This document shows positions 34,579 to 42,700 of a DNA stretch of 64,000 bases, in pieces. The number at the start of each line of letters is the position of its first letter. Positions within the stretch are counted from its first letter, which is position 1. A model generated the notes under the pieces. It made no database searches and was not told where the DNA came from. It was given only the letters and a program-made list of their open reading frames with translations. The stretch is from Halobellus sp. LT62 (GTDB lineage: Archaea > Halobacteriota > Halobacteria > Halobacteriales > Haloferacaceae), in contig NZ_JAYEZO010000002.1 of the NCBI RefSeq assembly GCF_037031285.1, positions 248,001 through 312,000 of the forward strand, read 5' to 3'. The translations under genes were made by a program, and so were the position numbers.

Positions 34579-35292
34579 ATGGACGAGAAAACGGCCGAAC
34601 TCCGGGATCTCTTCGTGGAGGCGACGGGCGAGGACGCCGTGACCGAGTCGCAGTCGACGCCACGCGGCTCGCTGGAGCGTGATCTCGACGATGAGGCCGT
34701 CGACGACCGTCTCGACGAGCTCATCGAGACGATGCGGGAGCGCGACGACTTCTCGTCGTCGCTCTCCACTCCCGCTCTCCGCCGCGTCGTCCGCGCGTTT
34801 TTCGACCCCGACGCCGCGGGTGCCGATTCGGAGACGTGGTCGGCCGCGGCCGACGCGGCGCTCGCCTCGTCGCTGCCGAGCGAAAGCGAGCCCGAGGCGG
34901 CCGCAATCGACGCCGAGGACGTCTTCCGCGCGCGGATGGACCTCCACCTCGTCAGCGACGCGGACCGAGAGGGTCCGATTCCCTACGAAACGCTCCGCCG
35001 ACACGTTCTCGACGCCGTCGACGATGACGTCGGTTCCTCAGCGGTCGACAACGAGACACTCGCCGCCGAGTTGTCGGAGGCGGCGGACGCCGACGTCGCC
35101 CTCGAAACCGCGCGTCGCTATCGGCGAGTCGTCGAGAGCGACATCGCCTCGCGGCGCGTCAATCACCGCTTTCGCGACGCCTTCGCGGATCTCCTGACGG
35201 ACGCGGACCTCTCGACGCGGCTCGCCGAGGACGCCCGCCGCGACGGCCTCCGGGAGGCGACCGAGGACATCGAAACCGACGTGTCGCTCTGA
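34579..35292 (+). CDS. Conditioned-medium-induced protein 4 homologue (probable)
   Basis: A 237-residue soluble, acidic protein starting MDEKTAELRDLFVEATGEDA. It is helical, with no metal, nucleotide or membrane motifs that I can see. It resembles the haloarchaeal proteins annotated conditioned medium-induced protein 4, which regularly precede the MCM gene. It lies 91 bases upstream of mcm here. Its biochemical role is unknown; the gene order suggests a replication or growth-phase link. Confidence 0.75.
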   Translation: MDEKTAELRDLFVEATGEDAVTESQSTPRGSLERDLDDEAVDDRLDELIETMRERDDFSSSLSTPALRRVVRAFFDPDAAGADSETWSAAADAALASSLPSESEPEAAAIDAEDVFRARMDLHLVSDADREGPIPYETLRRHVLDAVDDDVGSSAVDNETLAAELSEAADADVALETARRYRRVVESDIASRRVNHRFRDAFADLLTDADLSTRLAEDARRDGLREATEDIETDVSL

Positions 35293-35383
35293 GAGCAGCC
35301 TTCTGCGTCCTCCGCTGGTAGTTCGTTCACTTTCGCTCTCCGTGGCGAAGACTCTTACCCGATGAGGACCCTACTCCGGTGCG

Positions 35384-37495
35384 ATGGCGCAGGCCCCCCA
35401 GGACTCACGCGACCTCACCGAGCGGTTCATCCAGTTCTACCGCAAGTACTACCGCGACGAGATCGGTACGCTCGCGCAGAAGTACCCGAACGAACAGCGC
35501 TCGCTGTACGTCGATTACGACGACCTCTACGCGTTCGACACCGAGTTGGCGGAAGATTACCGACAGAAGCCCGACCAGATCCGCGAGTACGCCGAAGAGG
35601 CGCTGCGACTCTACGACCTCCCCGCGGACGTCAAACTCGGCCGCGCGCACGTCCGGCTGACGAATCTCCCCGAGACGGTCGACATCCGCGGCATCCGCGT
35701 TCACGACGACCACATCGGGCGGATGATCGCCGTGCAGGGCATCGTCCGCAAGGCGACGGACGTCCGGCCGAAGATCACGGAGGCCGCCTTCGAGTGCCAG
35801 CGCTGCGGGACGATGACGTACATCCCGCAGGCCGACAGCGGCTTCCAGGAACCGCACGAGTGCCAAGGGTGTGAGCGTCAGGGGCCGTTCCACGTCGACT
35901 TCGACCAATCGGAGTTCGTCGACGCGCAAAAGGTGCGCGTCCAAGAGAGCCCCGAGGGCCTGCGGGGCGGCGAGACGCCACAGAGCATCGATGTCGACCT
36001 CGAAGACGACGTCACCGGCAGGGTAACCGCCGGCGACCACGTCATCGTGACCGGCGTCCTCCACATCGAACAGCAGACCTCCGGCAACGAGAAGACGCCG
36101 ATCTTCGATCTCTATATGGACGGGGTCGCCGTCGAGATCGAAGATGAGGAGTTCGAGGATATGGACATCACCGACGAGGACGTCGCCGAGATCGTCGACC
36201 TCTCGAACGAACCCGACATCTACGAGAAGATGGTCGACTCCGTCGCGCCCTCGATCTACGGCTACGAGCAGGAGAAGCTCGCGATGATCCTCCAGCTCTT
36301 TTCGGGCGTGACGAAACACCTCCCCGACGGCTCGCGGACCCGCGGCGACCTGCATATGCTTCTCATCGGGGACCCGGGTACGGGGAAGTCCGCGATGCTC
36401 CAGTACATCCGGAACATCGCACCGCGATCGGTCTACACCTCCGGGAAAGGTAGTTCCTCGGCAGGTCTCACCGCGGCGGCCGTCCGCGACGATTTCGGCG
36501 ACGGCCAGCAGTGGACGCTCGAAGCCGGCGCGCTCGTCTTGGCCGACAAGGGGATCGCGGCTGTCGACGAACTGGATAAAATGCGCTCGGAGGATCGAAG
36601 CGCAATGCACGAAGCGCTGGAACAGCAATCTATTTCCGTATCAAAGGCCGGCATCAACGCGACCCTGAAATCCCGGTGTTCGCTGCTCGGCGCGGCGAAC
36701 CCGAAGTACGGACGCTTCGATCAGTACGAGCCGATCGGCGAGCAGATCGACCTCGAACCCGCGCTGATCTCCCGATTCGACCTGATCTTCACGGTCACCG
36801 ACAACCCCGATCCGGAGTCCGACGCCAAGCTCGCAGACCACATCATCAACACGAACTACGCCGGGGAGTTGCACACGCAGAAGACGAAGGTGCCGAGCTC
36901 GGAGTTCACCGACGAGGAGATCGAGAACGCGACCGAGGAGGTCACGCCCGTGATCGACGCCGAGCTCCTGCGGAAGTACATCGCCTACGCCAAGCGCAAC
37001 TGCTATCCGACGATGACCGACGAAGCGAAAGAAGTCATTCGGGACTTCTACGTCGACTTCCGGGCGAAGGGAGCCGACGACGACGCCCCGGTTCCCGTCA
37101 CTGCCCGGAAACTCGAAGCGCTCGTGCGGCTCTCGGAGGCGTCGGCACGGCTCCGCCTCTCCGACACGGTCGAGCGCGAGGACGCCGTCCGCGTCACCGA
37201 GATCGTCGAGTCCTGCCTCCGCGACATCGGAATGGACCCCGAAACCGGAGAGTTCGACGCGGATATCGTCGAGACGGGGACCTCGAAGAATCAGCGCGAC
37301 CGGATCAAGGACATCAAGCACCTCATCGAGGAGCTCGAAGACGAGTACGAGGAGGGCGCGCCGGTCGACGAGGTTATCGATCGGGCGGGCACAGACCTCG
37401 GCTTGGACGAGTCGAAAGCCGAAGACGAGATCGAGAACCTCAAACGAAAGGGCGAGCTCTACGAACCGCGGAAGAACTACCTGAGGACGACGTAA
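35384..37495 (+). CDS. mcm: Replicative DNA helicase MCM
   Basis: A 703-residue AAA+ helicase forming a hexamer that unwinds DNA ahead of the fork. The N-terminal domain has a zinc ribbon (CQRCG and CQGCE, residues ~143-170). The AAA+ domain has Walker A GDPGTGKSAMLQYI, Walker B GIAAVDELDKM, sensor 1 LGAANPKYGRFD and the arginine finger LISRFDLIF. The C-terminal winged helix is at 630-700. It carries no intein, unlike some haloarchaeal mcm genes. Its stop codon shares a base with the next start (TAATG), so the following gene is coupled to it. Confidence 0.97.
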   Translation: MAQAPQDSRDLTERFIQFYRKYYRDEIGTLAQKYPNEQRSLYVDYDDLYAFDTELAEDYRQKPDQIREYAEEALRLYDLPADVKLGRAHVRLTNLPETVDIRGIRVHDDHIGRMIAVQGIVRKATDVRPKITEAAFECQRCGTMTYIPQADSGFQEPHECQGCERQGPFHVDFDQSEFVDAQKVRVQESPEGLRGGETPQSIDVDLEDDVTGRVTAGDHVIVTGVLHIEQQTSGNEKTPIFDLYMDGVAVEIEDEEFEDMDITDEDVAEIVDLSNEPDIYEKMVDSVAPSIYGYEQEKLAMILQLFSGVTKHLPDGSRTRGDLHMLLIGDPGTGKSAMLQYIRNIAPRSVYTSGKGSSSAGLTAAAVRDDFGDGQQWTLEAGALVLADKGIAAVDELDKMRSEDRSAMHEALEQQSISVSKAGINATLKSRCSLLGAANPKYGRFDQYEPIGEQIDLEPALISRFDLIFTVTDNPDPESDAKLADHIINTNYAGELHTQKTKVPSSEFTDEEIENATEEVTPVIDAELLRKYIAYAKRNCYPTMTDEAKEVIRDFYVDFRAKGADDDAPVPVTARKLEALVRLSEASARLRLSDTVEREDAVRVTEIVESCLRDIGMDPETGEFDADIVETGTSKNQRDRIKDIKHLIEELEDEYEEGAPVDEVIDRAGTDLGLDESKAEDEIENLKRKGELYEPRKNYLRTT

Positions 37496-37779
37496 TGGAT
37501 CGGATTTCCGCACTCCGGAACGTCGAAGAGGCGCTCGGCGACTTCGAGTCCGGCGACTCGGACCTCGCGGCGACCGAGCAGCGCGTCGTGACGATTCTCC
37601 GCACGTACGCGACCGAGTTCGAGAGCGAGGACGGACTCCGTGCGTACCAAGCGACCGGCGAGGGCCGAGCGCACGGCCTCGTCGTCGTCGCCGAGAGCGC
37701 CCCCGAAGCGCGCGAGCGGATTGCCGACCTGCTCGACGAGGACCCGGCCGTCCTCGACGTCGATATCTCTCCGGTGTGA
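37495..37779 (+). CDS. Small conserved haloarchaeal protein coupled to mcm
   Basis: A 94-residue acidic protein, MDRISALRNVEEALGDFE onward, with an alpha-helical start, a central strand AHGLVVVAESAPEARERIADL and an end VLDVDISPV. Its ATG overlaps the mcm stop by one base, which argues for cotranslation. I recall a haloarchaeal DUF (DUF7854 or near) with this neighbourhood but cannot confirm the number. Function is unknown. Confidence 0.82.
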   Translation: MDRISALRNVEEALGDFESGDSDLAATEQRVVTILRTYATEFESEDGLRAYQATGEGRAHGLVVVAESAPEARERIADLLDEDPAVLDVDISPV

Positions 37780-37836
37780 GTCGGTTTCGCCGATGTGGAT
37801 GGGTTTTTACCACCCCCGCGAAATAGGCTCGTAACC

Positions 37837-38175
37837 GTGTTGTTGGTGGTGACGTACTCGCGCCGGGCGCGCGAGACGCTGCGGAACGCCTGTCGATCGC
37901 ACGAGGAGACCGTCGTCAGACGGTTCGGCCGCGCCGCGCTGTTGCGGGAGACGGAGTACGGCGCGTTCTTGGCGTGTCGGCTTCGGGAGCGACACGCCGG
38001 GAACGTCCAGATCGAACGCACCGAGCCGTTCAACGAGTTCGCCGACGCGCCCGATACCGTTCGCGAGGCTGCGAGCGCCTACGAGAACCGCGAGTCGCCG
38101 AGCACGCCGTACGACAGGTTCGCTGCCGGGACCGATCATCCGACGTCCGACGCGATGCGAGAGCGGGAACTGTGA
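37837..38175 (+). CDS. Conserved haloarchaeal protein of the post-mcm cluster
   Basis: A 112-residue protein, LLVVTYSRRARETLRNACRS onward, with RRFGRAALLRETEYGAFLAC and the tail TPYDRFAAGTDHPTS. I start at the GTG at 37837, since the conserved-looking strand begins there. The upstream ATG frame is GC-poor and lies in promoter-like sequence (GGGTTTTTACC). Its stop overlaps the GTG of the next gene. No known domain. Confidence 0.8.
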   Translation: MLLVVTYSRRARETLRNACRSHEETVVRRFGRAALLRETEYGAFLACRLRERHAGNVQIERTEPFNEFADAPDTVREAASAYENRESPSTPYDRFAAGTDHPTSDAMREREL

Positions 38176-39140
38176 GTAGTGACGGGGCGGACGTCGGCGA
38201 GACGGTCGTTTCCGGCGTCCCGAGCTTCACGCTCCGCTTGCCGAACGGCCGCGTCGAAGACGGACCGGTCGTCGACCTCCGCGGCGACGCGTCCGAAATT
38301 CCGACGGGATCACAACTCCGGCGCGCAGTCCGGGTTGGCTGTCCGACCCGCCCGACCTCGCCGACCGTTTACTCCGTTCGCCCCGGTCGGGCTCACGCGC
38401 ACGTCGCCTCCCTCGGCCCTGATACCGCGATCCGATCGCGCGCCGCGCTCGCGGCGGTTGCAGTCGACATCGGGATCGAGACGCCGCACGACGACGACCT
38501 CGTCGACGCGCTGCGGTCGCTCCGAGCGCTCTCGCCCGCGCCGATCGACGACGCGGAACTGCGAGCGGCGCGCCGCCGGGCCGCCGTCGCCGGGGCCGAG
38601 ACCGACCGCCTTCGAGAGCGAGTCGCGACCGTCCGCGGTCGGGTAACCGCGCTCCGAGAGGCCGCGGCCGATGACGTCGCGGCCGATGACGCTGCGACTG
38701 CCCCGAGTCCCGACGAGGCGTTGACCGAGGCGGAGGCGGCGCTGTCGGATCTGACGCGACAGCTCTCGGAGGTGGCGACCGAACGGGTCGCGGCCGCACA
38801 GCGACTTCGATTGCTCGAACGACGGACCCGGTCCGCCCGCGATCAGCGCAATGCGCGGATTCGGCTCGAAGACCGCGTCGAAAACTGCAGGCGACGGGTT
38901 CGGGCCGCCCACATCGACGCCGTTTCCGACGCCTTTCGCGACGCGCGAGCGGAGCTGGATCGGTGGATCGTCGGCGACGTCGTTCCGGAGGCCGATACGT
39001 CGGAACTCCTCGATGCGCTCGCCGTGGCCCGGCTCGCACCGATCCGCGCACCGCTGCTCGTCGTCGGCGACGTCGCCGACGCCCTCGGCGGTCCCGACGC
39101 GGCGTTCGACCGACTCGGTGCGCCGCTGATACTCCGATAG
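38172..39140 (+). CDS. Coiled-coil protein of the post-mcm cluster
   Basis: A 322-residue protein starting at a GTG that overlaps the previous stop (GTGA). The N-terminal ~100 residues look globular (SGVPSFTLRLPNGRVEDGPV, SVRPGRAHAHVASLG). Residues ~135-250 are Ala/Arg/Glu-rich and predicted to form a coiled coil. The C-terminus is compact with LLVVGDVADALGGPDAAFD. No catalytic motif is seen. Coupling suggests a complex with the neighbouring small proteins. Confidence 0.78.
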   Translation: MSSDGADVGETVVSGVPSFTLRLPNGRVEDGPVVDLRGDASEIPTGSQLRRAVRVGCPTRPTSPTVYSVRPGRAHAHVASLGPDTAIRSRAALAAVAVDIGIETPHDDDLVDALRSLRALSPAPIDDAELRAARRRAAVAGAETDRLRERVATVRGRVTALREAAADDVAADDAATAPSPDEALTEAEAALSDLTRQLSEVATERVAAAQRLRLLERRTRSARDQRNARIRLEDRVENCRRRVRAAHIDAVSDAFRDARAELDRWIVGDVVPEADTSELLDALAVARLAPIRAPLLVVGDVADALGGPDAAFDRLGAPLILR

Positions 39141-39208
39141 CGCGCCGTCGACGGGTCGGCGGGCGTCCGCCGGAACCGCCATCGATCGAGCCGTCGACCG
39201 ACGCCGAC

Positions 39209-39292
39209 TATAGTAGCATTTGCAAGTCTTCGCCCATCCGATCGCACGACAGCGTGCGATCGGATGAGCAATCAGTTGCAAATGCTACTATA
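39209..39292. repeat. 84-bp nested palindromic element
   Basis: Perfect 17-base outer inverted repeats, TATAGTAGCATTTGCAA at 39209-39225 and its complement at 39276-39292, flank a perfect 13-base inner stem. CATCCGATCGCAC (39235-39247) pairs with its complement (39254-39266) around a six-base loop. It has no ORF. A one-ended relic lies at 22176-22203. The right arm adjoins a TATATTTATATA box that probably drives the gene at 39323. It is best explained as a non-autonomous mobile element or a mobile promoter/terminator module. Confidence 0.85.
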
Positions 39293-39300
39293 TTTATATA
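39288..39300 (+). promoter_or_regulatory. TATA box at the edge of the palindromic element
   Basis: TATATTTATATA overlaps the last bases of the right inverted arm and lies about 28 bases before the GTG at 39323. Insertion of the palindrome may therefore have created or reshaped this promoter. Confidence 0.55.
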
Positions 39301-39322
39301 CTATCGGGCGGCCAGAGCGGGC

Positions 39323-40234
39323 GTGCAACTCTCTCTCGACGCGACCGGTCCCGACGCCGCCGGTCAGATCGATGAACCGCGATCGCCCGGGAACGGTCCG
39401 CTCGAACCGACGGTTTCGACGCGGTCGGTCGCGGGTGTCACGCTCGTTTGGATCGAGCTCCGCAGTACCGTCGCCGTCGACGTGCGCGTCCGGATCCGGA
39501 ACGAACTTGACGGTCCGATCCTCCCGCCGCGAGCGGCTGGCGTTCCGGCGACCGGGTGGGACGCAGACGGCTTCAGTGGAGCCGTTCCGGGTTCCGGATC
39601 TCTCGGCGTCGGCTACGCCTGTCCGGCGTCGTCGCCGCCGGACGGATCGGACGCGACTGCCGTCTCGATCGAGGTTCTCGGTCCTGTAGACGGGTGTGAA
39701 CTGGCCTCGGACGGCACGGCGGACGAGAAATCGTCCGACTCGGTGACGGCCGCGATTCGTTCGCTCGGCCGCGCGCGACCGCCTGCCGATGTCGTCGTGG
39801 GAGAACCGGGGTTCAACGCGGACGACTCCCTCGTGGGTCTGGAACCGGACGAATCGGCTGGACGTGACGGGTCCGCTGCCGACGCGGTTCCGGTCGCGGT
39901 CGAAGCGTGGCTCGACGCCGTCGAAACGCGCGTCGAACACGCCGAACGGCTGACTGACGCCACGGCCGCGGACGCGACGGCGGTGCTCGCCGACCGCGGC
40001 GGTGCCGACGCGCTCGTCGGCCTCCCGGAGGCGATCGCGGCCGACGAAGCGACGCTGCGGGCCGTCGCGTCTCGCGTGGCCGACCTCGCTGACCGCGCCG
40101 ACGCGACTGACGCCGCGCCCGTCGTGTCGTCGCTGTCGGCAGCGGCCGAGACGCGATGCGATCCCAACGCGGAGTCGGCGACCGAGAGGCGAGCCGGCCC
40201 CGAGGCCGAATCGATGAGCGGAGGCGAGCCGTGA
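39323..40234 (+). CDS. Haloarchaeal protein preceding MinD in the post-mcm cluster
   Basis: A 303-residue protein starting at a GTG. The N-terminal ~120 residues are beta-rich (VAGVTLVWIELRSTVAVDVR, VRIRNELDGPILPPR, PGSGSLGVGYACP), like an immunoglobulin-type sandwich. The rest is Ala/Asp-rich and helical (AVEAWLDAVETRVEHAERL). No signal peptide is present, so it is probably cytoplasmic. Its stop overlaps the GTG start of the MinD gene by four bases, implying that the two act together. Confidence 0.78.
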   Translation: MQLSLDATGPDAAGQIDEPRSPGNGPLEPTVSTRSVAGVTLVWIELRSTVAVDVRVRIRNELDGPILPPRAAGVPATGWDADGFSGAVPGSGSLGVGYACPASSPPDGSDATAVSIEVLGPVDGCELASDGTADEKSSDSVTAAIRSLGRARPPADVVVGEPGFNADDSLVGLEPDESAGRDGSAADAVPVAVEAWLDAVETRVEHAERLTDATAADATAVLADRGGADALVGLPEAIAADEATLRAVASRVADLADRADATDAAPVVSSLSAAAETRCDPNAESATERRAGPEAESMSGGEP

Positions 40235-40899
40235 TCGTCGCCGTCACCGGCGGCAAGGGCGGCGTCGGCAAGTCGACGGTCTCGGTGGAGCTCGGTGCCG
40301 CGCTCGACGCCACTGTCGTCGACGCCGACCTCGGAATGGCGGATCTGCCGACCGGCCCCGGTCCGGACCTCCACGACGTTCTCGCCGATCGGGCGGATCC
40401 GGTCGAAGCGGTTCGGGAGGGATGCGGTCCCGTTCGGTTGCTCCCGTGCGGCCGCTCGCTCGCGGGCGCTCGGGCGGCCGACGTCGCCGCGCTCGACCGG
40501 ACGCTCCGCGCGATCGAGGCAGCCTACGGCGACGTCGTCGTCGACTGTCCGGCCGGGATGAAAGCCGACGCGGGCGTTCCCCTCGCCGTCGCGGACGCCT
40601 GCGTGATCGTGGCGTCGCCGCAGTCGTACGCGCTGGCTGACGCGGTCCGCTCGCGAGCGCTCGCCCGCGAACTCGACGCCGGACTCGTCGGCGTCGTGAT
40701 CAACCGGGCCGTCGACGATCCGCCGACGGAGGCGTTCGAGGACGTGCTCGGTGCGCCCGCCGTCGTCGTTCCCGCCGACCCGCGTGTGGGTCAGACGGTG
40801 GCCTCGTTCCGCCCGGTCGTCCGATCCGCGCCGTCGACGCGGGCGGCCCGCGAGCTGACGACCGTTGCGGATGCTGTGCGTCGGGCAAAGCGGGTCTGA
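40231..40899 (+). CDS. MinD/ParA family P-loop ATPase
   Basis: A 222-residue protein with an intact deviant Walker A, VTGGKGGVGKST, at the N-terminus, a switch I region VVDADLGMADLP, and the switch II-like VVVDCPAGMKADAGVPLAVA. Such ATPases dimerise on ATP and position cell-division, motility or chromosome machinery. The start GTG overlaps the previous stop. A C-terminal membrane-targeting helix is not obvious. The gene is last in a run that begins with mcm. Confidence 0.9.
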   Translation: MIVAVTGGKGGVGKSTVSVELGAALDATVVDADLGMADLPTGPGPDLHDVLADRADPVEAVREGCGPVRLLPCGRSLAGARAADVAALDRTLRAIEAAYGDVVVDCPAGMKADAGVPLAVADACVIVASPQSYALADAVRSRALARELDAGLVGVVINRAVDDPPTEAFEDVLGAPAVVVPADPRVGQTVASFRPVVRSAPSTRAARELTTVADAVRRAKRV

Positions 40900-40993
40900 G
40901 TTGGTCTGGCCTGACCCACGTTACTCCGCGAACTGAGACCTGAGACCTGAGAACTGCGTTCGTCGCTGCCCGACCGTAGTCGAAACTGTCGTC

Positions 40994-41088
40994 GTTACTC
41001 GCCGTCGCTGAAAACGGTCGCCGTTACTCGCCGTCGCTGAAAACGGTCGCCGTTACTCGCCGTCGCTGAAAACGGTCGCCGTTACTCG
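40994..41088. repeat. 29-bp tandem repeat, three exact copies plus a partial
   Basis: Exact copies lie at 40994-41022, 41023-41051 and 41052-41080. Each begins GTTACTCGCCGTCGC and ends ACGGTCGCC. A fourth, 8-base partial copy runs into the stop codon of the TFB gene at 41082. The repeat probably grew by slippage from the end of that gene. A weaker seven-base repeat (GAGACCT) occurs just before it near 40935. It is not a CRISPR array because there are no spacers. Confidence 0.9.
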
Positions 41089-41984
41089 TCTTCGCGGAGC
41101 TGTTGGTACGTCGACCGTAGCGTCACCGGCGTCACGTCCGCGACGTCGGCGGCCTCCTGTTGCGTCAGTCCCGCACCGAGGTCGCGCCCGGCGGTGTACA
41201 GGCACGCGGCCGCGACGCCGCCGGGATTTCTGCCGATCGAGATCCCGCGGTCGGCGGCTTCCTCGACGTAGTCGCGCGCGAGCCGTTCCACCTCGCCCGA
41301 GAGGTCGAGCTGGGAGGCGAACCGCGCGAGGTACTCCGCCGGATCGATCGGGCCGACCGGCAGTCCGAGTTCACGGTTGATCGCGTCGTAGGCAGCGGTC
41401 TGCTCGCTCTTCGTCGCTTTCGCGACGTCGGCGACCTCGCTCACCGTCCGCGAGACGCTGGCGACGCGGCAGGCGGCGTACACGGACGCCGCGGCGAACC
41501 CCTCCAGCGAGCGCCCGCAACAGAGATCCTTCGACTGGGCGGAGCGGAACAGCGAGCAGGCGTGGTCGCGGATCCGGTCCGGGAGCGAGAGGACGCTCGT
41601 GAGCCGACGGATCTCGGTGAACGCGTACACCTGATTGCGCTCGCGCTTCGTCGAGATCCGCGCGCGGTTGTGTTGCCGGCGCATCCGCGCGAGCTGTCGG
41701 CGCTTGCGACCCTTCACGCGCGTTGACCGACCGATTTTCGTCGAGAGGCCCTTGTCGTGTCGCGAGCGCGTCAGCGGCGCGCCCGTCCGCTTCGGGTCGG
41801 TGTCGGAGTCGGCGAAGGAGCGCCAGTCCGGGCCGTGGTCGATTCGGTACTCCGAGAGGACGAGCCCGCACTCGCCACAGAGCGTCTCGCCGCGGGCGGT
41901 CTCGGGGCGACCCCCGCACTCGGGACAGACGTTGGTCGTATTGGTTGCGTCGGCGGTGGCGTCGGCGGTGGGTGCTCCACTCAT
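41082..41984 (-). CDS. tfb: Transcription initiation factor TFB (TFIIB)
   Basis: A 300-residue general transcription factor. The N-terminal zinc ribbon has CPECGG and CGECG, the B-finger/linker follows (DWRSFADSDTDPKRTGAPLT), and two cyclin repeats begin near RRLTSVLSLPDRIRD and EYLARFASQLDLSGE. The second ends in the helix-turn-helix GLTQQEAADVADVTPVTLRS that reads the BRE. Haloarchaea encode many TFBs with different promoter sets. I start at the ATG at 41982-41984; a GTG lies one codon upstream. A strong TATA box precedes it. Confidence 0.95.
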   Translation of the reverse strand: MSGAPTADATADATNTTNVCPECGGRPETARGETLCGECGLVLSEYRIDHGPDWRSFADSDTDPKRTGAPLTRSRHDKGLSTKIGRSTRVKGRKRRQLARMRRQHNRARISTKRERNQVYAFTEIRRLTSVLSLPDRIRDHACSLFRSAQSKDLCCGRSLEGFAAASVYAACRVASVSRTVSEVADVAKATKSEQTAAYDAINRELGLPVGPIDPAEYLARFASQLDLSGEVERLARDYVEEAADRGISIGRNPGGVAAACLYTAGRDLGAGLTQQEAADVADVTPVTLRSTYQQLREDE

Positions 41985-42009
41985 CACAATTGAAACTCGG
42001 TCGCGAAGC

Positions 42010-42021
42010 CATATTTAAAGA
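42010..42021 (-). promoter_or_regulatory. TATA box of the TFB gene
   Basis: The minus strand reads CTTTAAATATGG, with its centre about 31 bases upstream of the TFB start codon. Confidence 0.6.
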
Positions 42022-42148
42022 CGTGAGAAAACGGGGCTTTGACCCACTATTCCGGGGTACAAACCAACCGGTAACCGGTGGGTTATAAAATTCAACTCTG
42101 ATAATAGGTGCGAACCCTCTTATCCGAACGGGTGGACACACGCACACG

Positions 42149-42670
42149 ATGGGTTTGTCGGAAATCGCTGCGGGGTTGGAACTGACGACGAAGCAGAGAG
42201 AGCGCGGCGTCGCGACCGTCGACGACACGGACGTCGACCTCGACGCGCGGCTCCGCGAGTACGAAGCGGACCTCCCGTGTACGGCCGCGGGAGCGGCGAC
42301 AGCTCTCGAAGAGTACAATGCGGGCGCGAGCGTCGGCGACGCTGGAGAGGCCGCGGCGCTCGCGCCGGTCACCGCGGCGAAGCTCCTGCACCGGTGCGGG
42401 TTCGAGGGCGTGACGCCGCTGTCGCCGACGGCCCGCCGCGTGCTCCGCGACTGGATCGACGGGCGAGTGTCGCGCGCGGACGCGCTGGAACTCACCGGCG
42501 CGGACGAGGCGGAGTTCGCCCTCGCCGCCTACGTCGAGACGCACGACCCGATCACCGAACTCGCAGAAGCCGTCCGACGCGACGCCTCCGCGCCGCTCGC
42601 CGGCGACGCCTTGGTGTCGAAACGCGACGCGCTCGCGGAGACGATGAGCGGCAGTGCCGATCTCCGGTAA
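42149..42670 (+). CDS. Conserved haloarchaeal protein of the post-mcm/TFB cluster
   Basis: A 173-residue acidic, mostly helical protein, MGLSEIAAGLELTTKQRERG onward, with CTAAGAATALEEYNAGASVG and HRCGFEGVTPLSPTARRVLR. It may contain a helix-turn-helix-like region around residues 75-115, but this is weak. It is divergent from TFB and convergent with a ParA-like gene. Probably one of the uncharacterised DUF785x-type haloarchaeal families. Function is unknown. Confidence 0.78.
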   Translation: MGLSEIAAGLELTTKQRERGVATVDDTDVDLDARLREYEADLPCTAAGAATALEEYNAGASVGDAGEAAALAPVTAAKLLHRCGFEGVTPLSPTARRVLRDWIDGRVSRADALELTGADEAEFALAAYVETHDPITELAEAVRRDASAPLAGDALVSKRDALAETMSGSADLR

Positions 42671-42700
42671 CGGCGTTTCTCGCGGGCGTTTCTGCCGGCG

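Noticed and set aside
35384-37495. Intein in MCM or RFC
   Set aside because: Several haloarchaeal mcm and rfcS genes carry inteins, but here both reading frames have normal length with uninterrupted P-loops and sensor motifs.
40994-41088. CRISPR-like array
   Set aside because: The 29-bp units are directly adjacent with no unique spacers, and no cas gene is present in the window.
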